A DNA stretch of 64,000 bases, from contig NW_003314301.1 of the NCBI RefSeq assembly GCF_000143415.4, positions 1,362,314 through 1,426,313 on the forward strand, written 5' to 3'. The translations under genes were made by a program, and so were the position numbers. Within the stretch, counting starts at the first letter, position 1. The number at the start of each line of letters is the position of its first letter. Origin of the DNA: Selaginella moellendorffii. Its lineage: Eukaryota > Streptophyta > Lycopodiopsida > Selaginellales > Selaginellaceae. Positions 54,592 to 64,000 of this stretch are shown piece after piece. The notes beneath the pieces are model-generated. The model made no database searches. It saw nothing but the letters and a program-made list of their open reading frames with translations, and was not told where the DNA came from.

Positions 54592-56336
54592 TGTAAGCAA
54601 CTAATTTTTCTATTCTACTTTAGTCACTTAACCACACCTTCGACCATTTGAAGGAGTCTCACTCACAACCTTCGTAAGTTTTATTTTGGACTTAAGGACT
54701 TGCTAGCCCTAAGAATGGCATCCATGCCACTCAACTTTTGCACTCAAGTGTTCCACATATCCGATCCCATAACTGACACCCCAAAGTACCACCGACATAT
54801 CAGCCCGTTACGTTAAGGCTATGCCCATTCACCTTTGTCACACTAGTGGTCTAACACCACCAGCATCACAATTCCGTCTCTCAAAGATTGGGCCATCCAT
54901 CCATGAGTGATCATCCTAGATCCATTTCTTAGCATCCTAGGATGCCCACAGACAAAGGGAATAGCCTTCCCCAATGTCCATTTTACATTCCCCACCAAGT
55001 CCCTTTCTGTCCATAGCCATGATTACCAACACTGCATCTAGATCAAAGCCCATAGGCTCGACCACCAAGTCCCACTATCCTCTGGGACTTCTTCACTATG
55101 TGACCATATCCTTGGTCACCACACTAGAGGATTCCTCCTCTTCCTTTCTACGGTCTGGGACTTTGGGACAACATTTCGGAACACTGTGGCCCTATGCGGG
55201 CTTCGTGGGTACTCTCTTTGCTTTCCACCTTTAGATGCTTTAGCCATGGGCTTAGAGTGAGGTTCTATTGAGCCATGCTTGGTATCCAAGTAGGTAGTGC
55301 CACCCACATTTGGACTGGGAGCATCGATCATTCGATTTCTCAGGGGAACTAGAGTTGGCTCTTGAACACTTCACTAAGCTACCCCGCTTGTCGGTCCGTA
55401 TTCACTTTAGTTTTGGACTTCCCAGTGGTCAGCTCATCACCCAACACCTGGGTACAGCCTTCCTGGGCCAAGTTGGCCTTTCTTGGCCAAATTAGCTCCA
55501 TTGGGCTCCAACCCCCACACTTTCTCTACTATACTTCCCCTACAGCCCCTTGCCCCCCGCCCCCCTCCTGAGGATGATCGGCCTATATTAGTATTCGGAC
55601 TTGGACTCGGATTTGGACTCGGACTCGGACTTGGTCCCGGTCCCGGACTTGAACTTGGTCTTGGTCCCAGACTTGAACTCGGTCTCGGTCCCGGTTCCAT
55701 CTCGGGTCCATCTCAGACTCCATCTTGGGTCCATCTGGAACTCCATCTCGGACTCCATCTTAGACTCCATCTCAGATTCCATCTCAGGTCCATCTCAGAC
55801 TCCATTTTAGGTCCATTTCAGGTCCATCTCGGACTCCATCTCGGGTCCATCTCGAACTCTATCTTAGACTTCATCTCAAACTCCATCTTGGGTCCATCTC
55901 GGACTCTATCTTGGGTCTATCTCGGGTCCATCTCGGACTCCATCTCAGACTCCATCTCGAACTCCATCTCGGGTCCATCTCAGACTCCATCTCAGACTCC
56001 ATCTCGAACTCCATCTCGGGTCCATCTCGGACTCCATCTCAGGCTCCATCTCAGGCTCCATCTCGGACTCCATCTCAGGCTCCATCTTGGACTCTATCTC
56101 AGACACTTCCATGTGTCATGTTTTGGTCCTCTTGTGTCCCTTTTCTAGAGACTCACTTGTTACTCGCTTCATGCTTGTTCCTTGAGCACTTCATTGGGAG
56201 TTCCACTCCTGCTCTCGACCTTTCAAGTCGAAGCTTTGAGTCCAAACGTTTTACGCTCGTTTGGCTTTCACTTCGGCCACTACCATGTGACACCCTTTCG
56301 GCTCTACTTTGGGGCCTAGGGATTTTGTGTCTCACA
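54592..56336 (-). mobile_element. LTR-like unit B (1.75 kb), inverted, near-perfect target duplication
   Basis: On the minus strand it runs from TGTGAGACACAAAATCCC to GCTTACA. It is flanked by ACGAG (54587-54591) and ATGAG (56337-56341), a 5-bp target duplication with one transition. This supports an independent insertion, probably a solo LTR. It is homologous to units A and C and contains the longest minisatellite. Confidence 0.65.
55585..56110 (-). repeat. 12-bp minisatellite in unit B (about 525 bp)
   Basis: The plus strand shows about 35 variants of CATCTCGGACTC and CATCTCGGGTC, plus a GGACTCGGACTTGG-type short array at the start. This is the same family as the arrays at 52365 and 58440, but longer. 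Confidence 0.85.
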
Positions 56337-56392
56337 ATGAGTGGAAAGTGTCGTAAAAGTAAGCTCGTAGAGCTAAAAAGGTGGAAACTCCT

Positions 56393-56554
56393 TGTAGCAC
56401 ATCTTATTTCTCTCCCCTTAAACCAACTGAAAAAGGGGCAATTGTTTGATGAGATAGCCCTTAGTGGCTATTTTATCCCCATTTATCCCCCAAAGTTCCA
56501 AGGATCCACGATGACAGTATATCCAAATTTGATCCCATGATCACATGCATTACA
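56393..56554 (-). repeat. TRIM 3' LTR (162 bp)
   Basis: Similar to 56904-57065, with shared 'AACTGAAAAAGGGGCAATTG', 'TTCCAAGGATCCAC' and 'ATCCCATGATCACATG'. Divergence between the LTRs is visible, so the insertion is not very recent. Confidence 0.85.
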
Positions 56555-56903
56555 CTCACCCCCCTTTAAAGATGTCAATGTCCTCATTGACTATTGACTA
56601 ACAACCCCTATTGAGCTAAAGGGGAACTAGCACTTCCATTTCCGCACTGAATCTACTAATCCTTCCATTGTGTAGATCAACTATTCTATGTGAGGCAGTT
56701 AGTCATCCACCCGTACCACAGTCCCACGGTAGATACCTTCGTCCATGGATACTTCACACAAGAGGAAAGACATACATATAGATGCCCAATACATACGATT
56801 TCAAATTTAGGGGTAAGAATATACCTTGCTCAAGGGTATATTATATTTTAAGTAGCCATTAATGAATGGGAATTGAACTTGTACCATTTTCTTTGATACC
56901 AAC

Positions 56904-57065
56904 TGTAGCGCACTTTATCTCTCTCCCCTTAAGCTAACTGAAAAAGGGGCAATTGCTTGATGAGAGAGCCTTTAGTGGCAATTTTATCCCCATTTATTCC
57001 CCAAGGTTCCAAGGATCCACAATGATAGTATATTTAGATCTTATCCCATGATCACATGTGCTACA
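56904..57065 (-). repeat. TRIM 5' LTR (162 bp)
   Basis: The partner of 56393-56554, next to the primer binding site. Its ends TGTAGC/GCTACA are perfect 6-bp inverted repeats. Confidence 0.85.
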
Positions 57066-57070
57066 CTCCT

Positions 57071-58213
57071 AATATCTTAAGGGATGAGTCCTTGAAGTTA
57101 AGTTGGTTGGTTCGTAAAAACCTTTTGCTAAAAGAATCTTAATAAAAACAAGATTAATATAGCATAAAATGGAAAGCATGCAATTCAAGTGTGTGGACCC
57201 AAATAATGAAGGAGGTGTGGAAGAACCAACAATGAGTTGTAGAATTTGATAATTATGAAGCAATTAAGCAAAATGTATAGCATAATTAATTGGATTGGTA
57301 GAAGTTAACTTCCCAAGACTTTTTATTGGGATAAAAAGGTTAGATATATCCTGTGTGGGATAAATTGTTTATGTTTATGATGTAGTGAGTCAATGTCATA
57401 AAGGGAAATATTCATTGTTAAAGAAAGCCATCATTGGGACACTCAAACATTCTAAAACACTAGGAAATGGTGTTTAATAGCCTTTGCTATGGAATCGACA
57501 AAATACCTTAAGAATGGAGGTAGTGATCTTATATTACTTGGTGCAATAATCAAAGGATATGAACAAAAAACTAATGGCCAAGAATGAGTCATGGAAATCA
57601 TTGGAAGGAAATATATTTCCAATGATGGATTCCTAAATGCTCCAATTTGGTGAAAGTGAAAACTCCAAGGGAGGGAGTGGCAAGGTAGCCAAAGATAAAG
57701 CTATGAATAACCCTAATACAAATTATGAATATATGGAATTTAGTGCCAAGTGCAACATGAAATAGAAGAGAAGATGATGGTGCCTTCAAATAAAGAACTT
57801 CCTAAGATGAAGATGTGGAGTTTGCACGATATGTGTAATACAAGGTGTTAGAGACACCCAAGAAATTGACTTGAGAAGTTATAATAAAAGTTTTAAAGTG
57901 CAATATTTATGTTGATAAAAGCCAAAACTATTCGGGAAAGAGTAGTGTGATTAAGAGAAGGTGTCTCTAATAGGTTTAACAAGGACTAAACCAATAAAGA
58001 GAGAGAACCACTATAAGTGGTCAACCAAGTCTTTAAATTGGAGAGACTATACTCCTTAGAGGATAAGAAAGGCATGATGAGCCTTCGGTGTTGAACCATC
58101 GACAAATATTCACTTGGTGTTAAGGATGGAAAAGTTAATACATGTTGGTGTTGCTTTATAAAATGGTTTATTGTTTGATGAGGACATTGAACTTCATCTA
58201 TAGGTGATGGAGT
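57071..58213. other. repeat-rich spacer, no gene recognised
   Basis: AT-rich sequence with short frames only (57598-57789 and 57986-58240, minus strand). No recognisable domain. Confidence 0.5.
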
Positions 58214-59743
58214 TGTGAGACACAAATCCCTAAGCCCCAAAGTGGAACAGAAAAAGTGCTATATAGTAGTGGTTGAAGTGGAAGTCTAACAAGTGTAATA
58301 CTTAGAAAGTCAAGAGTGGGAGTGGAACTCTAAACAAAGTGCTTGAGAGGAGTACGAAGCAATTGGTAAATGAGTCTTTAAAATGTGACACAAAAGGACA
58401 GATATATGGCAAGTGTCATGACACATGGAAGTGTTAAAAACAAGTCCAAGAAGGAGTCTGAGAAAGAGTCCGAGATGAAGTTCGATATGGACCTAAGATG
58501 GACCCGAGATGAAGCCTGAGATGGAGTTCGAGATGGACCCAAGATGGAGACTGAGATGGACCTGAGATGGAGTCTAAGATGGACCCAAGATGGGTTCGAG
58601 GTGGAGCCTGAGATGGACATGAGATGAAGTCCAATGTTGTGGCTAAGGCCAATACCGAGACCAAGACCAAGACTGAGACTGAGACCGAGACCAAGACTAA
58701 GACCGAGTCCGAGTCTGAGACTAAGTCCAAGACTGAGACTGAGTCTGAGTCTGAGTCCGAGTCTGAGGGTGAAAGCCCAAAGTGTTCATCTCCCAGACCC
58801 TTGGGGGTTTGGTGAGCTCCAAAAGTATAGTAGCAGAAGGACTCTAGTGGAGCTAATTTGGCCAAGAAAGGCTAGTGTGACTAAAGAAGGTTATAACAAC
58901 TTTTTGGGTGATGATATATCTACTAAAAAGTCCAAGGCTAGAGTGAATATCTATAAACAAGTAAGGTAACTTAGTGAAGTGTTCAAGAGCTAACTCTAAC
59001 TCCCCCAGAAGATCGAAATGGTCAATGCTCCCAATTTAGGTATGGGTGGCATTACTTACTTGGATACTTGGCATAATTTATTGGAACCTCACTCTAGCCA
59101 CATGGCTAGGGCACCCAAAGACGGAAGGTGGGGAAAGTACCTATGAGGCTTGCATGGGGCCATAATGTTTCAAAATGTTGTCCCAAAGTCCCAAACTGTG
59201 ACAAGGAAAAAAAACAATCCTCTAGTGTAGAGACTAAGGATATGGGCATATGGTGAGGAAGTCTCAGATGTCAATGGAACATAATGGTCGGGCTTGTGAG
59301 CCTTGACCCAGTGGCAGTGTTGGTGAATATGGCCATAGACGGAAAAGGACTTAGTAGGGACCGAAAAAGGGATATTGGGGAAGGTTGTTCTCTATGTCTG
59401 TAGACATCCTAAGGATGCAAATGAGTAGATCTAAGATGATCACTCATGGACGGATGGCCCAATCTTTGAGAGATAGAACTATGATGTAAGTGGTGTTAGA
59501 TCACCAGTGGGATAAAGGTGAATGAGCATGGCCTTAGTGTAATGGGTTGATATATCGATGGTACCTTAGACACATGGAGCACTTAGACCAAGTGCAAAGG
59601 TTAAATTGCATTAATGTTATTTCTGGGGCTAACAAGTCCCCAAGTCTGGAATAGAACTTATGGAGGTTGTGAGTGAGACTCTTCCAAGTGGTCGGAGTTG
59701 CGGTTAAATGATTAAAGTAAAATGAAAAATTTAGTCGCTTACA
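58214..59743 (+). mobile_element. LTR-like unit C (1.53 kb), with minisatellite
   Basis: It starts TGTGAGACACAAATCCC and ends GTCGCTTACA, and is homologous to units A and B through its length. Flanking pentamers (GGAGT and AATGT) do not match, so target duplication evidence is lacking here. No coding capacity. Confidence 0.6.
58440..58775 (+). repeat. 12-bp minisatellite in unit C (about 335 bp)
   Basis: Variants of GAGATGGAGTCC/GAGATGGACCCA, then GAGACCAAGACC hexamers, in the same order as in unit A but with fewer copies. It is the shortest of the three arrays. Confidence 0.85.
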
Positions 59744-59997
59744 AATGTGTCTTGATTTTCCCTCGTCTTAGGTATGGCTGAAGATCTAATAGCAAGTGAT
59801 GTTGCAATGGCGATAGTGAGATATCAAGAAAGAGAGTTATCATTAGAAATGGAGCTAATAGAGAAAGGATCCTTATGTGCTTTTTTTGGGCTTCATTTTG
59901 ATTAGGTTAGAATGTTATAAAGGGCTTAAGATGGGGTCACTTTGGGTTATAGTAACAGAGATTTCTTTAAATGGGAAAATGTATTTTGCACCAAATT

Positions 59998-60194
59998 TGT
60001 GTATGACATAACCCAAGAGTGGAGCCAAAAAGGTGTCATGTGGTAGTGGCCGAAGCAGAAATCGGGTTCCGCACCATTTTCCTTTGGACATGTGGCATAT
60101 GTCACATGGCATAAAGAGGGTTTAGGTTCCACTTCGTGGTGTTATCCTATAGTAAATCACCATAGGGTAAAAGGTCAAAACCACGTGCGCTACA
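59998..60194 (+). repeat. LARD-like element 5' LTR (197 bp)
   Basis: TG..CA-bounded and directly upstream of the primer binding site. Its first 70 bp are distantly similar to the start of units A to C ('GGTAGTGG', 'AGTGGAGCC'). Its last 110 bp recur at 49965-50090 in reverse. A perfect hairpin-like element, CTATAGTAAATCACCATAGG, lies near 60150. Confidence 0.65.
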
Positions 60195-63100
60195 TTTGGT
60201 ATCAAAGGATGAGTCTCAGCAAGTACTATACAATGAGATTGGGCAACTAGTCTCATTGCATACGGAGAAATGAAAACGATGATTCGAGTGGGTACACGTT
60301 TGGGTGCAAAAGCTTCGCAATCGTTCCTTGGGTATGGGTTTGGTTACCTTGTTGTACCTTATGATGTGAGCTTGTTCTTGGGCTCATAAGATGGATTGAG
60401 ATGTTCTGTTTGCATGAGTTTACGCTTGGGCTCGTGAGTGAGGCATATTAGCAACTCAAGGTTACGCTTTGGTTTGGCAAGATTAATGTTAACCTATTGG
60501 TGGTTCCATGAGTTGTTCCACTGGTTCCATGAGTTGTTCTATGTACCTTGGGTGAAAGTAAACCTTCCCTGGGTTTGTTGTGAGTGGCAAATATGCTAGT
60601 CTGTAGCTATTTAGCACGGCACTAGTAAATCCTTCCTAGGCATGATTACAAGTGGATCAACTAAGACTATAGGGATTAGTCTATTGGTTCAAGTAGACAT
60701 TGCTGTGCTCTCTCACAAACTTTTCTTGGATTGGAGTGAAGGCAGTGTGAAAGCAAGCTTAAAGTTTAGTCAAAGATGAGACCGAAAAGAGAGTCATCAA
60801 GGACGAAGGATCAAGCACGTAAATCATCTTCTCTCTTGGAGAAATGATTTGCAACAAAGTGTGACTCATTGCTCGTGTTCACATTAAGCAATCAAGAGTC
60901 CTTACCTTGATACATGTTGGAAATGATGGTCTTACAAATGGTGAGTTGTGGGATGGATAATGGTGAAGTGCTAAACCATTTTGTCTAGGCTTGCTATTGG
61001 AAGACTTGGGTTGCAATGCTCAATTCTTTTCCGGGGAACCTTGCTATTGCTCCTTGAGTAGCTTAGTGTCGGATTAATTTTGAGTTTGGTCGGAAAGAGT
61101 GCCATGAGCTTGTTCGTGTTGTGAACAAAAGTTAGTGGTGTTGAGTGTTATAAATCGCTATTGGTGGAGTGTGGCATTTATGTTACATTTTGTCAAATCG
61201 AGTTGACACTTGATACTCACATAAACCTTTGTAGTAGTGACATAGGCATTGCTCATATTGTTGCTTGATTGATGATCAAGTCATTGTGATATTGATATCA
61301 TATCCATGTGATAATGAGTAATGTGTTTACAAAGTTGCTTGATCAAACGATGATCAACCCCAAAGTGGTTGATGGTGAAGCTAGTCTACTTGCACATAGT
61401 AGCATTGTAGTAGCTTCGACTGGATTCTCAATGGTGATTCATTATGGTACGCTTAAGTTGGTATCTTGTTGCTGTGAAAGTTTGCCCATAAGGTGTTGGA
61501 AAGGGTTAAATATTCACTTGCTATGGTTTGTTGGTTTATCCGCTAACACTTGGAGTAGATTGTTGGATGGAGAAAATGTGTAGTTAAGGCATTGACATCA
61601 CTAGTGGAAGTGATATTGTTAATTCGAGTGATGAGGAATTCTCCTTAAACCTTGATTTTCCATGTTATTTTTCTTGTTAATGTTTTAGTTTCACATTGGA
61701 TTTTGAAGATGGTTGAAGAAAAGTGTTATTGCAATGTGGATATCTGAAGATATGGTCTTCGTGATTAAGCCTTGGATGTTTATTTTGCACTTTGTGGATA
61801 TTGGTGTTGGATGTTTGAGGCTTAAGCATACTATGGGTCATGAGAATTTGTGTTAAGGTGAACCTATATGAAGTTATAGGTAGGAGGAAGTTGGTTGGGT
61901 TTTGAAAGTTTGCATTCTTGGACTGAGAGTTATTCTTTCTCTAGGATGGAAAATTTTCCACAAATTTTCTTAAACTTTTCCAATGGCTGATCTATTATCA
62001 CTTTACTCGAAAACCATTCCATTTTTGTAAGCCAATACAAACTAGTGAAGGGGTTGGAATTGACTTCGGTTGGCTTAAACCTTAGTAAGTAGTTTGTATG
62101 ATATGACTCGAAAGGGATGCTAACTTTTGGAGTTAAGGCAATTGAGTTGGATAGAGTCTGGAATTGGAAAAAAGTGGTTGTTATGCTTTTCTAGAAAAGT
62201 GACCCTTATGCCTTTCTTCTGTAGTGTTATGCTTGGTGATAAGTTGCACTTTGCATTTCGTTAAACTCTATGAGAGTAGGGAACTCTCACTGATCTTGAC
62301 TTAGTCTTGGTACCTCTATGCCTTGGTTGAGGATGGTGATGTCCAACTTAGTTGTTTAAGGTTGAGATGTTAGTGTTTGTACTATAGCTTTGTTTATGAA
62401 GAGGTTGTGTACCAATATAAATCCATCTCGTGGTCTTCACTTTAGTTTCGACTGAGTGTTGATCATGTATAGCTAGCCTCTTCAAAGCATGCTCGCAGCT
62501 ATTGACTAGATGTGTTGGTGAGCTTATTACGGTTGAGTTGAATTCAAGTAGTCATTTAGTTCATGCTTGTTCATGAACCTTTATCTCATGTCTGGGGTAT
62601 TATGTTCATGTTGGACAAGTATGTGACTCGATGACATGAGTTTAATGTTGGGTCTTGTGAAAGCAAGTTAAAGAGCGATTGTTGGTTGCTTTGCAACTAG
62701 TGATTACTTGTAAACTTAGTCGAGGATTGTTGACACTTGCTTCACTCGATGAAGATTTATCAGTGATGGGTTTACTTTACCGAATGGTGTTGCGAAGGAT
62801 CATGTCATTAGACTTACATGGGTTTTCCATGTTAGCATATCAACTTTACCTTTATGGATATCATTTAGTTGCGTTTAGTTTGTAGTGTTAGATTTCATTG
62901 AGTCTTGGACGTGGTGATTCACTCCTTGGTGATGTGTTATCTGAAACTGAGTATTGTTGAAGAACTAGTCTTGGATACTGACTAAGGTATCTTTGACTTT
63001 GGTTAGCTTGGTTACTAAAGAGTTTTGAGTGGTGATTCACTCTTGCTTTCTTCTAGCTTGTTTTAGTGTTGATGGCATTGAAGTGATGCCTTGCCGTTGA

Positions 63101-64000
63101 CATTGTTGATGTTAAAATTCAAGTGAAATGAAATGTCTCTCCGAAAGATTGATGTCAAGTTTCATTAGTCTTGATGAAGATAGTGTTGATGATTTGGCTT
63201 TGGCTTTATGTTGTTGGCATTGGTGCATTTGCTAGTTAGTAACTATATTGACGTTCAAATGAATTGAGTGGCAAGTTTGAGTTAATTGCATTCTAGACGA
63301 GATTATTTAGTAGGGGTTGAGCTTTGACTTTTCCTTGAAAAGTGATTCAATCATGGACTATGCTAGCTTTACGAGATGAAAAGTTAATGATCGATATTGA
63401 AGTGATTGAATCCTTATTGGATTTCAGTTGGGATATATCAATCATTGATGATTCTTCTTGTACTTGTTATGAAGTGAATTACGTCTTGCTATAGATGGAT
63501 TCATGGAGGATTGTTTAGTGATCACTTGTTGAGCATAGCTTTGTTATGCTTAGCTTTTGGATTAATGCAGATATACCATTCATTAGCTTTGCATCATAAA
63601 GTTTAACTTCTGAAAGTGTTGAGGAGGATGTTGTGGGTTATACCATGATTTCTTCTTTAGCATTGAAGTTAGTTTATGCAAGACTTGTGATCATTGTTAG
63701 GCAAGACTTAACTATAGATTTCTTTGAGCTTTTGGTTCCTTGAGTTTTCATGCTCATTGTTCCATTTGTTAGAAGTTGTTGGGGAAAGGCATTTTGGCTC
63801 ATTAACTTCGATGAAGTTCGTATTTGCATCTAGCAATAATTAGTGATGCTTCACTGTCATCTAGGATAGTTGATTATCCTCGTTAAAAGGTTTTGCTTGA
63901 TTGTTGTTGATATACAATGATTCACTATTCTTCGGATAGTGGATTCTTTCTTCAACAATGATTATGCAACTCTTTCTTGATAGGATGATTGATGATCTTT
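59998..64000 (+). mobile_element. ORF-free LTR element (LARD-like), 5' part; continues beyond window
   Basis: A 197-bp LTR (59998-60194, TGTGTATG...GCTACA) is followed by a primer binding site at 60197 (TGGTATCAAAGG) and at least 3.8 kb of interior without ORFs above about 90 codons. The interior is the reverse complement of roughly 15620-19460. This copy keeps many CG, CA and TG sites that are TA-rich in the other, so it is the younger or less methylated one. Confidence 0.65.

Larger units (their letters stand above)
56393..57065 (-). mobile_element. TRIM-type miniature LTR retrotransposon (673 bp)
   Basis: Two direct 162-bp LTRs, 56393-56554 and 56904-57065, both TGTAG...TACA, flank a 349-bp interior. 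On the minus strand a primer binding site (GGTATCAAAG, about 56890-56901, initiator tRNA-Met type) follows the right-hand LTR. A polypurine tract (TTTAAAGGGGGGTGAG, about 56555-56570) precedes the left-hand one. A perfect 5-bp target duplication CTCCT lies at 56388-56392 and 57066-57070. There is no ORF. It is non-autonomous and must use proteins from other elements. Confidence 0.9.

Noticed and set aside
55483-56148. 221-codon plus-strand ORF with Gly/Leu and Thr/Pro/Ser repeats
   Set aside because: Translation of the unit B minisatellite; the same DNA gives open frames on both strands.

Overview
The window looks like plant nuclear DNA, most probably from a lycophyte such as Selaginella. Genes have many short introns (about 45-90 bp, GT..AG), are packed closely together, and have land-plant orthologues (plastid homogentisate solanesyltransferase, UreD, DCD-domain protein, germin-like proteins, an RPW8-like NLR). 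Teloboxes (AAACCCTAA/TTAGGGTT) lie in most gene promoters. No bacterial operon, CRISPR array or rRNA gene was seen. The organism is inferred from these traits; no database was searched.

Layout. 1-0.7 kb: 3' end of a strictosidine-synthase-like gene. 3.3-9.0 kb: an RPW8/NB-ARC/LRR resistance gene broken by frameshifts and by a 2.6 kb chimeric retroelement (4107-6697, 5-bp target duplication GTCAG). That element combines inverted Copia LTRs, a Copia gag/RT body and a second LTR containing a tRNA-like cloverleaf. 10.6-12.9 kb: decayed Ty3/gypsy, PPR and proteasome alpha-2 remnants, then a 942-base assembly gap. 14-20 kb: an AT-rich, ORF-free LTR element. 20.6-31.7 kb: a gene island with a PPR remnant, proteasome alpha-2, several small plant proteins, a DCD protein, a Josephin deubiquitinase, glutathione peroxidase and a secreted protein. 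31.7-33.5 kb: an LRR fragment, an orphan ORF and a foldback element. 33.8-43.5 kb: a second gene island with HST, an RBM28/Nop4-like protein, UreD, a small acidic/serine-rich protein and a germin-like protein, followed by decayed tandem copies of the last three. A partial RBM28 copy lies at 44.8-45.9 kb. 46-64 kb: almost wholly repeats. These include LTR-like units of 1.5-1.75 kb carrying 12-bp minisatellites, a 673-bp TRIM with perfect target duplication, and a second ORF-free LTR element that is an inverted homologue of the 14-20 kb one.

The genes do not form one pathway. Housekeeping functions are protein turnover (proteasome alpha-2, Josephin), ribosome biogenesis (RBM28), plastoquinone/prenylquinone synthesis (HST), peroxide detoxification (GPX) and urease maturation (UreD). 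What links them is layout: head-to-head pairs with start codons 65-150 bp apart, and tail-to-tail pairs with stop codons 3-41 bp apart. Segmental duplication has repeatedly copied pieces of these loci into nearby repeat-rich DNA, where they have decayed. Exon coordinates were read by eye and may be off by a base in places.
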